From: Ferrovum sp. JA12 | GTDB taxonomy: Bacteria > Pseudomonadota > Gammaproteobacteria > Burkholderiales > Ferrovaceae | Reading direction: 5' to 3' | NCBI RefSeq assembly: GCF_001431705.1 | Contig: NZ_LJWX01000001.1 | Span: 558,001 to 622,000, forward strand | Length of the DNA stretch: 64,000 nucleotides | Shown here: piece by piece, positions 1 to 7,973 of the stretch | How the letters are laid out: the number at the start of each line of letters is the position of its first letter | Numbering within the stretch: the stretch's first letter is position 1 | Position numbers and translations under genes: made by a program | The notes under the pieces: generated by a model | What the model was told of the DNA's origin: nothing | Databases searched by the model: none | Seen by the model: the letters and a program-made list of their open reading frames with translations, nothing else

Positions 1-575
1 AGAATTAACAAGTCATGCCATACACCATGTAATAATCGACGGAAGCGATCACTTAAGCCATTATCCAGCTCTTCCAACCAATAAGGGATTGCCGAACGTA
101 AGTGACATATTTCTCTAGGCGCAACCAAACCATATTCTGAAACCAAGCCGCGTATTTGGTTGGATTTAGCTTTACGTTGATCCATCAACTCTGCACGAAT
201 ACGATGTGTGGCCTGAATGTCTTGTTGTTCGGTGTTCTTGATATTGACAAAACGCATATGAGGTCGGCTCATGGCTTCGCAAATCGCCTCTGCGTCATTC
301 ATATCATTCTTGTTACTTTTTACATAAGGTTTAACAAACTGCGGTGCTATTAATCTAACAACAAATCCCTTGGATTGAAGCAGCCGCGCCCAATGATGCG
401 CTCCACCACAAGCTTCCATTCCAATCACGCATCCTGGCTCGACTTTTTCCAATAGCACCTTGATCCATTCATTACGATTCAGCTTACGTTGCCAAACAGT
501 TTTGTCGTCTCGATCAACACCGTGAAGCTGAAAAACATCCTTTGCCAAATCTACGCCAACTCGTACAATTCTCAT
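1..575 (-). CDS. IS110-family transposase, N-terminal part (cut by window edge)
   Basis: The ORF opens at an ATG ending at 575 with an AAGGGAG ribosome site upstream and runs off the left edge, so about 191 residues are visible. The DEDD-type catalytic residues of IS110 transposases can be placed: D9 in VGVDLAKD, E54 in GMEACGGAHHWAR, and D91 and D94 in NKNDMNDAEAIC, followed by the RAELMDQRKAKSNQIRGL helical stretch. IS110 enzymes act with a structured RNA from the noncoding end of the element and make no ordinary terminal inverted repeats. No frameshift is seen in the visible part, so the copy may be intact. It borders the conjugation genes and may have truncated the transfer region. Confidence 0.9.
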   Translation of the reverse strand, partial: MRIVRVGVDLAKDVFQLHGVDRDDKTVWQRKLNRNEWIKVLLEKVEPGCVIGMEACGGAHHWARLLQSKGFVVRLIAPQFVKPYVKSNKNDMNDAEAICEAMSRPHMRFVNIKNTEQQDIQATHRIRAELMDQRKAKSNQIRGLVSEYGLVAPREICHLRSAIPYWLEELDNGLSDRFRRLLHGVWHDLLI

Positions 576-720
576 GATGAACTCCCTTTCTCTAACTGGT
601 TGTGTGGAAACTCCAGTTTGACACTTCGGTGCCCTTTCGGGGAGGGGGAGTCCATCCCATTGCTTTGGGCAGTTTTTTGCCCTTTGACCTACTAAATAGC
701 TTGCCGTAAAGCAGACAGTC
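576..720 (-). ncRNA. Possible IS110 noncoding end / bridge-RNA region
   Basis: This is the untranslated stretch directly upstream of the IS110 transposase. Read on the transposase strand it contains GGGCAAAAAACTGCCC, able to form a hairpin, and AACTGG...CCAGTT, a second stem near the start codon. IS110-group elements encode their guide (bridge) RNA in the end upstream of the transposase, while IS1111-group elements encode it downstream. The subgroup cannot be decided here, so this is only a candidate. From 721 to 813 nothing is recognised. Confidence 0.22.
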
Positions 721-813
721 AAAAAGTAGAATCAACATTATTTTACGAAGTTTAATTAGCTTGTAGCATTACCTAATAATTAGCGAATACACAAAACTTT
801 ACGAATACCCGAA

Positions 814-1512
814 TTACTCAGGTAGTTTTCCAGTGCCAACATACTTAAATAGCTCGTAGTTCATCTTTACAAAATTAGCTCCTGTTTCAGTTTCTATTCT
901 TGATATAGGTTTTACCCACTTAATTCTGAATATTCTATCCTTTACTGATTCAAGGTAAGCTTCCCCATTATGATCCACGACTTCTAATTGTTTCCCATAC
1001 AATCGCTCGTCCTTTGATAGCATAAGCCCTGGAATGGCTGGATGCTCCAATTGTCCATCCATATAGACTTCTTCAGGCACGCCATCCCGTCGCTCTAGCG
1101 GCTTGACTGGCAGTAACGCTAAGCAGTGCAAACCTTCATTCGGTGAGGAGGTCGTTGTGTGGCGCATGCCAGCTGAAGTCACAGGTACGACTTTTTCCGT
1201 ATCATTCTTGTCTTGGTTGGCTTCAGTAAATTGTCGTATGATTTCGGTCATCTCATCTATCAGTTGCGCATTCTTATTTCTTTTCTCCATCAGTTGATCT
1301 TCAAAGTATTGCTCTACCATCGAACAGTCCAGACTGAGATCGCATTGTTCAAGCAGATCGGCGATCTGCTTGAACGAATAACCAGCATTTCTTAGTTTGA
1401 GTATATGGGGAAAGTACACTTCAAATGTCGATCGTAGCAATTGATCGTCGCCAACAGTGTGCTGGCTGGTATCAACAAATATTTGTTTGGATTTATTAAT
1501 GTCAAAATTCAT
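814..1512 (-). CDS. Hypothetical plasmid/ICE protein, 232 aa
   Basis: No family is recognised. The first 75 residues read like a helix-turn-helix or helical recognition segment (FPHILKLRNAGYSFKQIADL), in the style of small regulators found next to conjugation genes. A charged, probably helical segment (residues 75-110) and a more globular C-terminal half follow. It has no signal peptide or membrane segment. It lies at the downstream end of the leftward trb block. The function is unknown; a DNA-binding role is inference from the N-terminus only. Confidence 0.6.
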   Translation of the reverse strand: MNFDINKSKQIFVDTSQHTVGDDQLLRSTFEVYFPHILKLRNAGYSFKQIADLLEQCDLSLDCSMVEQYFEDQLMEKRNKNAQLIDEMTEIIRQFTEANQDKNDTEKVVPVTSAGMRHTTTSSPNEGLHCLALLPVKPLERRDGVPEEVYMDGQLEHPAIPGLMLSKDERLYGKQLEVVDHNGEAYLESVKDRIFRIKWVKPISRIETETGANFVKMNYELFKYVGTGKLPE

Positions 1513-1526
1513 GGCAGCCTATAAAA

Positions 1527-1646
1527 CTATAAATGTTTCTTGATTAATATAAGCGGCGGGCGAGCCACTGCAGATTGTTCTTTTATTAGCTCATGTGCTG
1601 CGCGCAATTCCATATCCTCTTCAGTATTTTTTACAAATTGATTCAT
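1527..1646 (-). CDS. Possible small ORF, 39 aa
   Basis: A short reading frame fills the gap between the 232-residue protein and the small membrane protein downstream of trbL. It starts at an ATG ending at 1646 and encodes a charged N-terminal half and a basic end. No strong ribosome site is visible and no family is recognised. It is listed only because the gap is otherwise empty and the spacing suits a leftward operon. Confidence 0.22.
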   Translation of the reverse strand: MNQFVKNTEEDMELRAAHELIKEQSAVARPPLILIKKHL

Positions 1647-1666
1647 GATTTATATCTAAAATATAT

Positions 1667-1894
1667 TTAAAAAATTCCACTAATTCTTTGCCATGCCGCA
1701 TACAAACTTAGAATAAACAGCGCTGGCAGAGCAATAAATAGAAAGAAATATATAAAAGCTTTGTCAATTCCATATGCTAAAAGCTGCATGAAACTCTTTA
1801 CCTTACTGTCTGGCCAGCCTTGCAATCTATCTTCAGCTGGTAGCGTTTTGAATAAAAAGTCGAAAGTTCTATCCCTAAAATCTGTGTATTTCAT
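1667..1894 (-). CDS. Small membrane protein downstream of trbL, 75 aa
   Basis: The protein has a soluble N-terminal half of about 42 residues, a single strongly hydrophobic segment (about residues 45-66, FIYFFLFIALPALFILSLYAAW) and a short basic tail. It begins 9 bases after the trbL stop and is read in the same direction, so it is probably co-transcribed. No known family is recognised. Its place at the end of a trb operon suggests an accessory role in the mating apparatus, which is inference from context alone. Confidence 0.5.
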   Translation of the reverse strand: MKYTDFRDRTFDFLFKTLPAEDRLQGWPDSKVKSFMQLLAYGIDKAFIYFFLFIALPALFILSLYAAWQRISGIF

Positions 1895-1903
1895 TTTTAA
1901 TCC

Positions 1904-3322
1904 TTAGTCAGAATGGTGTGTGTTAATGCTCACATGCGTTGTTGCTTGCTCTTTCGCAACGTGGTCGTTCAGTTTAGAAAGGTGATCTCTGAATGTTGGT
2001 TTATTCGATTGCCCCATATTTTGATCGGTAGAGCTCGGCGCACCACCAATTCCAGCAGCTTGACCAGATCCACTAGGTGAAGCCGATTGACCAGGTAAAG
2101 GTCTGACATTAGACGATCCAGTAGTTATGGGGGACGCAGACGATTGCGTAACTCCTGTTAAAGGTGATGACTCTGGTTTTGGATTGTTTCCTATAGATGA
2201 AGGGTGATTTCGCATCTCTTGTAAAGACATTTGTGGGGATTTTTTTGGGGAAATTGGGGCGTCTCCTACCACTGGAGAATCAAAGCCACGAGTTCCAGAT
2301 GAAGAAGCATCTGATACAGATCCGGAATTTCCCAAACTTTTCATGAAGTCACTCATTGTCTGACCGGCTTTTGTCGCCGAGTCAGCCACTGCACCAGCAC
2401 CAGATCCTGCAGCAGCACCTAAAGCCGCTCCTGCCGCAGCCGCAGAAGCCACATCAGCTGTACCCATATTTGTACTACCGCCAGCCAGAGAGGCAGCAAT
2501 TGAGTCCGATTTCCACACAAGATATACGATGACAGGGAACGAACATAACATCGCAAAAATAACCTTTATTATTGAGCCCCAATCAAATGGATTGCCCCAT
2601 GAAAAACTATCTAGCTGTACGCCAGCGACATCAATGATCTTGCCGAAAGCAGAATAAACAATTCCAAGTAAAATTATTCGATACACCAAAGAGATTAAAG
2701 ATTTGAATGGTGCAATGCCCTGATCTTTTAAAGCATTCAATCCAAGGAAAGAAAAACTCAGTGGTGACATCATTACAATTAAACCTAATTCTAATTGCAG
2801 CATAATGAGTTTTATTGCCATAAACATTCCTGCTCCGAAGACAGTAAATAAGATCACTACCAGCACACTACCGATAGAGCTATTTCCAACCCCTGCTATT
2901 GATGTGCCAGTCGCGGCTATTCCAATTAAAATAGAAGAGCATAGGCTAAGTGTGGCAGTAATGACTGAACCTGGGCTAGGTAAATTAGGCGCAAATTTAG
3001 TCAATACACCATTACCTACAGAGTCAATGTATTCAGGTCCATTTTTTAAAACATAGATACAAAAACTGAACCACATCAAACTGCCTAAAAATTTTGCCCA
3101 AAAAGAGGTCAAATCACCCTCACTTTTTAGTACGTGGAGGTTTGTCACTACAAATTGTATGGACATGAGTGATCCGAGCCAGATCAGCGCCTGCGGCATG
3201 ATGGATGCACTTGCGAGTTTAATCGCCTCATTAACAGTATTAACTATTGAAATATCTGGTGTATCGGCAGCATGTGCGACTTTGAAAGAAAATAACAAAA
3301 TTAAAAATATGAGAGTTTTCAT
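1904..3322 (-). CDS. trbL: TrbL/VirB6-type conjugal transfer membrane protein
   Basis: The protein has 472 residues with a cleavable signal peptide (cleavage near AHAAD, residue 19). Several hydrophobic segments follow between about residues 40 and 270, with the central pattern FMAIKLIMLQLELGLIVMMSPLSFSF expected of TrbL proteins. The Ala/Gly-rich stretch (about 290-320) and the long Ser/Pro/Gly-rich C-terminal tail are also typical. TrbL is the polytopic inner-membrane channel component of P-type type IV secretion. The start ATG overlaps the stop of the preceding lipoprotein gene, which implies translational coupling. The gene order trbJ - small lipoprotein - trbL matches the RP4 trb operon and supports the call. 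Confidence 0.88.
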   Translation of the reverse strand: MKTLIFLILLFSFKVAHAADTPDISIVNTVNEAIKLASASIMPQALIWLGSLMSIQFVVTNLHVLKSEGDLTSFWAKFLGSLMWFSFCIYVLKNGPEYIDSVGNGVLTKFAPNLPSPGSVITATLSLCSSILIGIAATGTSIAGVGNSSIGSVLVVILFTVFGAGMFMAIKLIMLQLELGLIVMMSPLSFSFLGLNALKDQGIAPFKSLISLVYRIILLGIVYSAFGKIIDVAGVQLDSFSWGNPFDWGSIIKVIFAMLCSFPVIVYLVWKSDSIAASLAGGSTNMGTADVASAAAAGAALGAAAGSGAGAVADSATKAGQTMSDFMKSLGNSGSVSDASSSGTRGFDSPVVGDAPISPKKSPQMSLQEMRNHPSSIGNNPKPESSPLTGVTQSSASPITTGSSNVRPLPGQSASPSGSGQAAGIGGAPSSTDQNMGQSNKPTFRDHLSKLNDHVAKEQATTHVSINTHHSD

Positions 3323-3606
3323 TTTTTCACCAATCTTCCAAACGCAGATCCACCATTTAAATCTTCAGTTCCATCTTTAAATAAGGTGAATGGAAATCCA
3401 TGAATTTTTATAGCATCACCGTCGATAAGGTATGGACTCTCATCCAGTTTCATACCGTTTCTGCTCTCAATAACTGTGCCATTTTTGAAGGTGTAACTTG
3501 ATTTAGTAAAATCACTAACGTATGTACCGTCTAGCTTAGAGCTATCGAGCTTAGATCCGCATGCGGACAGTGAAAGTAGAATGGATAACAAAAATATCTT
3601 TTTCAT
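3319..3606 (-). CDS. Small lipoprotein in trbK position (possible entry exclusion)
   Basis: The ATG ending at 3606 is chosen because AAAGG lies just upstream and it gives a clean lipoprotein signal: MKKIFLLSILLSLSAC with the lipobox cysteine at residue 16. An upstream ATG would add 16 residues ahead of that signal and is less likely. The mature part is about 80 residues with a beta-rich pattern (TYVSDFTKSSYTFKNGTVI). In RP4 the gene between trbJ and trbL is trbK, an entry-exclusion lipoprotein. Position, size and lipidation fit that role, but sequence similarity to TrbK is not evident, so the function is inferred from synteny. Confidence 0.6.
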   Translation of the reverse strand: MKKIFLLSILLSLSACGSKLDSSKLDGTYVSDFTKSSYTFKNGTVIESRNGMKLDESPYLIDGDAIKIHGFPFTLFKDGTEDLNGGSAFGRLVKK

Positions 3607-3635
3607 AATAAAAAACCTTTCAGATAAATAACTGT

Positions 3636-4388
3636 TTATTGGAACAAATCCCATTTTTTGTAAGTTTTTTGGGATGTATCAAGTTTTGGCAGTTCCTTTG
3701 GTTTAATTGCCAAAAATCCCTTTTGAATGGCAGAATCACCATCTACAGCGGCTTGAGCCTTGGCATTTTGCCCAGCCATATAGTTGCTAGTAGCAATATT
3801 TTGGGTAGCAATCAGATCCTGGAGCTTCTGCATCTGTTGGACTTGCATTACATTGATCTCACTCATAGTTTGAACGGCAGCAACTGTGCCTTGGCTAGTT
3901 TGTGTCTTGTTAAACAAAGCAGTTAAAGCCTCAGTATCTGATGCGAAAGAATCTCGGTGCATACCAGCAGAACGCATTGCTGCACCCAGTGTGTCTTGGC
4001 TTGCTGTTGTCCAAGTTTTGAATTTTTCTGAAAAATTCCCATCCAGCGGATTTTTAAATTCTTTAGTAAAGTTCTCATCAATCTTAGCCATAGAACCACC
4101 AATGGATTGCCCTGACTGCATGATGCTGCCAATACCATTCATTAGCCGTGAAACGTCCGAGCTCATGATGCTGGTGGGATTCAATTCCAAATTCCGCAAC
4201 TGAGCTTGGTATTCCTGCAACTGGGTTGTATATTGATCCACTTGCTTAGCGTACTGGGCAGCAAGCTGAATCCTGTTTAATACCTGAGTCCATTCAGTAG
4301 CACAATTTGCGCAGAAAACTGCATAAGCAGGATTATTAGCATTAGTCATTACTGCCAGCAGTGCGAGTGTTAAAAGACGCTTTTTCAT
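3636..4388 (-). CDS. trbJ: TrbJ/VirB5-type conjugal transfer periplasmic protein
   Basis: The protein has 250 residues with a signal peptide ending near PAYA (residue 23). The FCANCATEWTQVLN segment that follows carries the paired cysteines common in TrbJ proteins. The remainder is long and helical (QYAKQVDQYTTQLQEYQAQL and NVMQVQQMQKLQDLIATQN), the usual TrbJ/VirB5 layout. TrbJ is exported and works at the tip or base of the mating pilus. Its ATG overlaps the stop of the upstream 68-residue gene by four bases, and a trbK-position lipoprotein and trbL follow. Confidence 0.88.
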   Translation of the reverse strand: MKKRLLTLALLAVMTNANNPAYAVFCANCATEWTQVLNRIQLAAQYAKQVDQYTTQLQEYQAQLRNLELNPTSIMSSDVSRLMNGIGSIMQSGQSIGGSMAKIDENFTKEFKNPLDGNFSEKFKTWTTASQDTLGAAMRSAGMHRDSFASDTEALTALFNKTQTSQGTVAAVQTMSEINVMQVQQMQKLQDLIATQNIATSNYMAGQNAKAQAAVDGDSAIQKGFLAIKPKELPKLDTSQKTYKKWDLFQ

Positions 4389-4591
4389 TTAGCTTTCCTT
4401 TCCTTATATTTAAAAATTCCATATAGCGCTAATGGTGACAAAAATACTGACAGGCCCGCTCTTGTAATAAGTTCTAAGTGATTTTTGAGTGGAGAAAGAG
4501 CAATGAAAATTACAAACATAATTCCAATTATTCTTAACTTGCCCTTAATTTCTTCAAGTTCTTTATCTACAACTTTCACTTCATCTTTCAT
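4385..4591 (-). CDS. Small membrane protein upstream of trbJ, 68 aa
   Basis: A charged N-terminus (MKDEVKVVDKELEEIKGK) is followed by two hydrophobic segments (about 21-36 and 44-59) and a basic tail. Its stop codon overlaps the trbJ start, so the two are probably translationally coupled. A GGAG-like ribosome site precedes the start. No family is recognised. The context suggests an accessory component of the type IV secretion system. Confidence 0.55.
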   Translation of the reverse strand: MKDEVKVVDKELEEIKGKLRIIGIMFVIFIALSPLKNHLELITRAGLSVFLSPLALYGIFKYKERKAK

Positions 4592-4609
4592 TTGAATCTC
4601 CTTAGTAAA

Positions 4610-4876
4610 TTAGCCGAAAATATTGCCGTATTTTTTAACGAAAACAGCTTTTTGATACTCGACTTCTGTGGTCATGATTTGAATCATTTCAGTTTTAGAA
4701 ATATTGGTTTGTCCCTGAAGCGCTGGGAAGTATTCCGAACTTTGCTGCAGCACTGAATCAGGAACAATTCCATGTGGATATTGGATTTCGCATGGCATGC
4801 TTGCGAGAAGTTTTTGCTTATCCGTTTTTGGCAGTCTGTATTGCAATTGCGTTGGTGTTAAAATATTTGTAGCCAT
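4610..4876 (-). CDS. Hypothetical plasmid protein, 88 aa
   Basis: The start is placed at the ATG ending at 4876, preceded by CCAGGAGATC. The reading frame stays open further upstream, but that part overlaps the stb-like gene and has no ribosome site. The 88-residue product has a polar N-terminus with a TPTQLQYRLPKTDKQKLL segment and a helical C-terminus (EMIQIMTTEVEYQKAVFVKKY). No signal peptide, membrane segment or known domain is seen. It sits between the stb-like block and the trb block, read with both. Confidence 0.55.
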   Translation of the reverse strand: MATNILTPTQLQYRLPKTDKQKLLASMPCEIQYPHGIVPDSVLQQSSEYFPALQGQTNISKTEMIQIMTTEVEYQKAVFVKKYGNIFG

Positions 4877-4952
4877 GTGTGATCTCCTGGTTAGATTGCC
4901 TTGGTCAGCTGTGCCTGGTCGTTGTCGCGATTGGGTACAGCGCTTTTGACTC

Positions 4953-5552
4953 TTAAATTCTGGATAACATCTCGCGTTCACGAAGTTCAGGTAAAGCTTT
5001 ATAGATTTGACCTGGTAAGATTTGATGTGTGATCGCGGCTGCGCCAATGGATGCATTGTCAACAAGCACATCACGACATGCAGCTACCGTTCTAATCGAT
5101 ATTTTTGTATTGACTATTGCTCGTTGGAAATCAGCTTCCGTCCATGAGGTTGAGGCTTTTTTGGGCTTTACGAGTTTCAGTCGATTTTCTTGGTTTTTCT
5201 GAAAATACAAAGTAGCCTGACTGACGATAACGCCAACGGTTATTCCCACTGTGGCAGCACCAAACGCTGAAAGATGTATAGCTTGTGCGCCAAATCCGAA
5301 ACCAAAGGATAGTCCTGCAATAAGCACTGTTTGCAAGGATGAAATTGGGTTTGATGGCAAATAGGTTGATTGCATTGAGTATGTTTTAACGTCAACGCGC
5401 TGTTTAGATAAATCATTTAACAATCTTATGGTGGGTAATAAAGCCTCATCCATTGCTTTTGGTAATTGTTGTATTTTTTGGTGGAGTTGCCCGACTTCAC
5501 CAATCCATTCAGCGACAAGCCCATCAAAATGATCTGGTTTTTTATCAAGCAT
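4953..5552 (-). CDS. StbC-like plasmid stability membrane protein
   Basis: This 199-residue protein has a helical soluble N-terminus (about 1-65) and two adjacent hydrophobic segments (about 72-115, rich in Gly and Ala). A basic linker (QKNQENRLKLVKPKK) and a soluble C-terminus follow. It starts 8 bases inside the end of the stbB-like ATPase gene. In IncW plasmid R388 the stbA-stbB-stbC operon links plasmid stability with conjugation, and StbC is the third, membrane-linked member. The identification rests on gene order and topology rather than a clear sequence motif. Confidence 0.5.
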   Translation of the reverse strand: MLDKKPDHFDGLVAEWIGEVGQLHQKIQQLPKAMDEALLPTIRLLNDLSKQRVDVKTYSMQSTYLPSNPISSLQTVLIAGLSFGFGFGAQAIHLSAFGAATVGITVGVIVSQATLYFQKNQENRLKLVKPKKASTSWTEADFQRAIVNTKISIRTVAACRDVLVDNASIGAAAITHQILPGQIYKALPELREREMLSRI

Positions 5553-6330
5553 GGCTACTCACCTTTTTGGTAGCTTCTGCCTGTAAAGGTTTTCCCATAA
5601 CTGCTTTGAATGCACGATCAAAATCTGCTACTAGAGAGGTAGCCATCATTTTGTTGGTTTTCATCCATGAGTAATATGCGATAGCTTCTTTTACCTTGGG
5701 ATCATCCTTTTTAGGATGCGCATCAATTATTTGTTGTGTCCAATTTGTTTTGTCTAAATTGATACTCTCAACAGTGTTGTCCGTGTTTTTAATGCGCTCA
5801 AACAACCCCGTTTTGTAGATAACTGCTGAAGTATTTATTACAAAATTTTTATGTTCTTCATGGTATGCAAATAAGTCGGCAAATATCTTTTCCAATTTTG
5901 CACCGACAGGAACCATGTTAAATATCATTTTTATTTTTTCTGCTGGGACACCCATGTTTTGCAAGAAATCAATTGTCAGGGCAGTATCCTCAGACTTACC
6001 ATCAGGGCTGTGTGGCACAATAAACAAATCAAATTCATCCACAGAACCATGAAACTCAGTGAATAATGCTTTGATTTTTTTTGAGTCGGTGCTGCCAATG
6101 TCAACAATAATGTCATGCCCCACAATGTTGGTAGCTAGGTATTCAATCAGCCAAGCCCACTCTTCAGACGTAGCCTCAATTTCTTTACTGCCTGCAATTT
6201 TTCCAGGGATTGAGTTGTCCGACTCTACATAAATTACTTCAGTGCCTTTTGGCAATCGTGGGTAAACCACTTCGTTACAAGCTGTAGATTTACCCACATT
6301 CCCATTCAAATTCAATACGACAGATCTCAT
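5545..6330 (-). CDS. stbB: StbB-like ParA-type ATPase (plasmid stability)
   Basis: The protein has 261 residues. A deviant Walker A, NLNGNVGKST (about residues 7-16), is followed by HDIIVDIGSTDSKK (about 93-106) in the Walker B position, and FIVPHSPDGKSEDTAL fits a ParA/MinD-like fold. The GNVGKS/T form, in place of KGGxGKT, is the StbB style of P-loop. StbB-type ATPases affect plasmid positioning and conjugation. A good AAGGAT ribosome site lies upstream, and the gene follows the stbA-like gene by 14 bases. It is not a canonical ParA because no ParB partner is seen nearby. Confidence 0.72.
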   Translation of the reverse strand: MRSVVLNLNGNVGKSTACNEVVYPRLPKGTEVIYVESDNSIPGKIAGSKEIEATSEEWAWLIEYLATNIVGHDIIVDIGSTDSKKIKALFTEFHGSVDEFDLFIVPHSPDGKSEDTALTIDFLQNMGVPAEKIKMIFNMVPVGAKLEKIFADLFAYHEEHKNFVINTSAVIYKTGLFERIKNTDNTVESINLDKTNWTQQIIDAHPKKDDPKVKEAIAYYSWMKTNKMMATSLVADFDRAFKAVMGKPLQAEATKKVSSHA

Positions 6331-6344
6331 TTTATTATCCTTAA

Positions 6345-6779
6345 TTAATTTGGTGCTTTTGGTTTAGTTTTCCCAAATCCTGGGAGGCTTGTTTTATTGA
6401 TTAAATCTACATCTTCAATTCTGTTAATTGCCGCGTCTTTATTGGGTTTTTCTGAGTTCAGAGTTGGATAACTAACATTTTTGTGCTCAATTTTTTTTGA
6501 TTTTTCTACTACTGGTATTACTTCTGCAGCTGACTTAATGATTAAGGCATCGATGACTCGCTCTTTTTTGATTCTGTGAAGTGCATGTTTGAAAGTATCA
6601 ATATCAAAAATAAGTCCATTTTTTGCTAAAGCATTTACCAAAACTTTATTACTCGCACCTGCGGCTTTTGCTTCCATCACCCAATCGTAATAATCACGTA
6701 ATCGGGCGGTCTTATTTCGTCGGCTCCCACCTGTAACTTCTATCAATGCAGCTTTGACGTTATCTCGTTCCGTATTCAT
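6345..6779 (-). CDS. StbA-like DNA-binding protein
   Basis: The 144-residue product has a basic helical N-terminal domain (about residues 1-75; GSRRNKTARLRDYYDWVMEA and FDIDTFKHALHRIKKER). This looks like a DNA-binding domain of the kind that starts plasmid stability operons. The lysine-rich, poorly structured C-terminal half ends in PGFGKTKPKAPN. It is first in the leftward operon ahead of the stbB-like ATPase, the place of StbA in R388. The inverted repeat upstream (6837-6897) could be its operator. The StbA name is a synteny-based inference. Confidence 0.5.
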   Translation of the reverse strand: MNTERDNVKAALIEVTGGSRRNKTARLRDYYDWVMEAKAAGASNKVLVNALAKNGLIFDIDTFKHALHRIKKERVIDALIIKSAAEVIPVVEKSKKIEHKNVSYPTLNSEKPNKDAAINRIEDVDLINKTSLPGFGKTKPKAPN

Positions 6780-6836
6780 TTTTTAATTAGTTTGCTTTCG
6801 TTGTATATCGATTTATTCCTGAAATATGACTATATA

Positions 6837-6897
6837 AGTTACGTTGTAACTACTGTATTATCTATATATAATATAAATATGTATTTAGAAGTTACAA
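6837..6897. promoter_or_regulatory. Inverted-repeat operator region between divergent genes
   Basis: AGTTACGTTGTAACT at 6837-6851 is a perfect 6-bp palindrome with a 3-base centre. An outward copy of its right half, AGTTACAA, lies at 6890-6897, inverted with respect to TTGTAACT at 6844-6851. Between them lies an AT-rich stretch with a TATAAT-like box, directly upstream of the rightward gene at 6917. The stb-like operon is read away on the other side. The layout suggests repression of one or both promoters by the StbA-like protein or by the 347-residue regulator. Confidence 0.5.
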
Positions 6898-6916
6898 TAT
6901 GAGAGGTTAAATTATT

Positions 6917-7960
6917 ATGCTTTTTGATGGGTTGTCGATTTCATTCAAGGTTTTTGCTGAAAGCTTAAAAACAACATGGATGGAAAGTGTTCCTTATATA
7001 AGCTGCTTCAAAACAGATATTGTTTATTCGATTTATTTATCTGGAAAACTCGCAAATGAATTACCAAAAAAGGTAATTAAACAAAGCTTCAATGAGAGTT
7101 ATTTGAAGCCAATTGCTACAGAGTTGAATATAAGTTTAAGAAAAGCAGCGAAACTAATGGCATTACGCAATGCTTGGGTTGCCAATTTCCAAGAGCGAGA
7201 GTTACCAAAAATTTCATTTACTCAACTTAGGTCGCAACTGAATAGCGAAATTGCAATTGATTATGTGGTTTTAACATCCAATAATTGGGTCCAACATCCG
7301 TGGATTGAGGATCAAATTGAGCAAGAAGATTCTGAAGATTTACTTTGCGTAAAACCTTATACGCCTGAAGAACTAGCGACACACAATGAATTCTCGAAGA
7401 TGGAATTTGAGAGGAAAATACAGAATATAGAGTTCTGTACTAATTTATTTAGGTCACAAAATGGCTCTTATAAATCAATGCTTGAGGCAGATGCAGATGC
7501 TGCGAAACATGATGTTAAGCGTGCCGAAAAAAGGATATTAGAGCTACAGGACGAGTTGGCCGGACAAGAAAATATTATCAGAGCAGCAAAAAAAGTAATT
7601 CGAAAGTTCAGGGATACCGACAGGCTATTAAATAATAGGCTACCTGGACGTCAAGAAAAAACAGAAGAGGAATTAAAGCGCATTGAAATTGCGAAACGAT
7701 TCGTTTCACAATGGGTTATTTCTTTAAAAAATGTTTTAGAGGTGAATAATTGTAGTGAGCTTGCCAATGCGATTGGTAGCCAAAGAATGATATTAGGGCG
7801 GTGGGAAAATAAGAAAGCACTTCCAACAATCAGCTCTCTAAGAACAATCTCTAATAACAAAATTCAGTTTGGAAAATATGCAGGTACAGGTACCAAACTT
7901 TATGAAGTACAAACAACACCTTCTCTAAGCAATTTAGTGAATCTGATCGAATTTGTATAA
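6917..7960 (+). CDS. Putative helix-turn-helix regulator with coiled coil, 347 aa
   Basis: No family is recognised as a whole. A predicted coiled coil covers about residues 195-235 (AAKHDVKRAEKRILELQDEL). A Cro/CI-like helix-turn-helix is visible near the C-terminus (about 280-308, CSELANAIGSQRMILGRWEN). The N-terminal half has a helical recognition-like segment (LNISLRKAAKLMALRNAW, about 70-87). The start ATG has GAGAGG upstream. The gene is divergent from the stb-like operon and shares its promoter region, so a regulator of the maintenance/transfer genes is the most economical reading. Confidence 0.55.
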   Translation: MLFDGLSISFKVFAESLKTTWMESVPYISCFKTDIVYSIYLSGKLANELPKKVIKQSFNESYLKPIATELNISLRKAAKLMALRNAWVANFQERELPKISFTQLRSQLNSEIAIDYVVLTSNNWVQHPWIEDQIEQEDSEDLLCVKPYTPEELATHNEFSKMEFERKIQNIEFCTNLFRSQNGSYKSMLEADADAAKHDVKRAEKRILELQDELAGQENIIRAAKKVIRKFRDTDRLLNNRLPGRQEKTEEELKRIEIAKRFVSQWVISLKNVLEVNNCSELANAIGSQRMILGRWENKKALPTISSLRTISNNKIQFGKYAGTGTKLYEVQTTPSLSNLVNLIEFV

Positions 7961-7973
7961 ATAGTTTGAAAAC

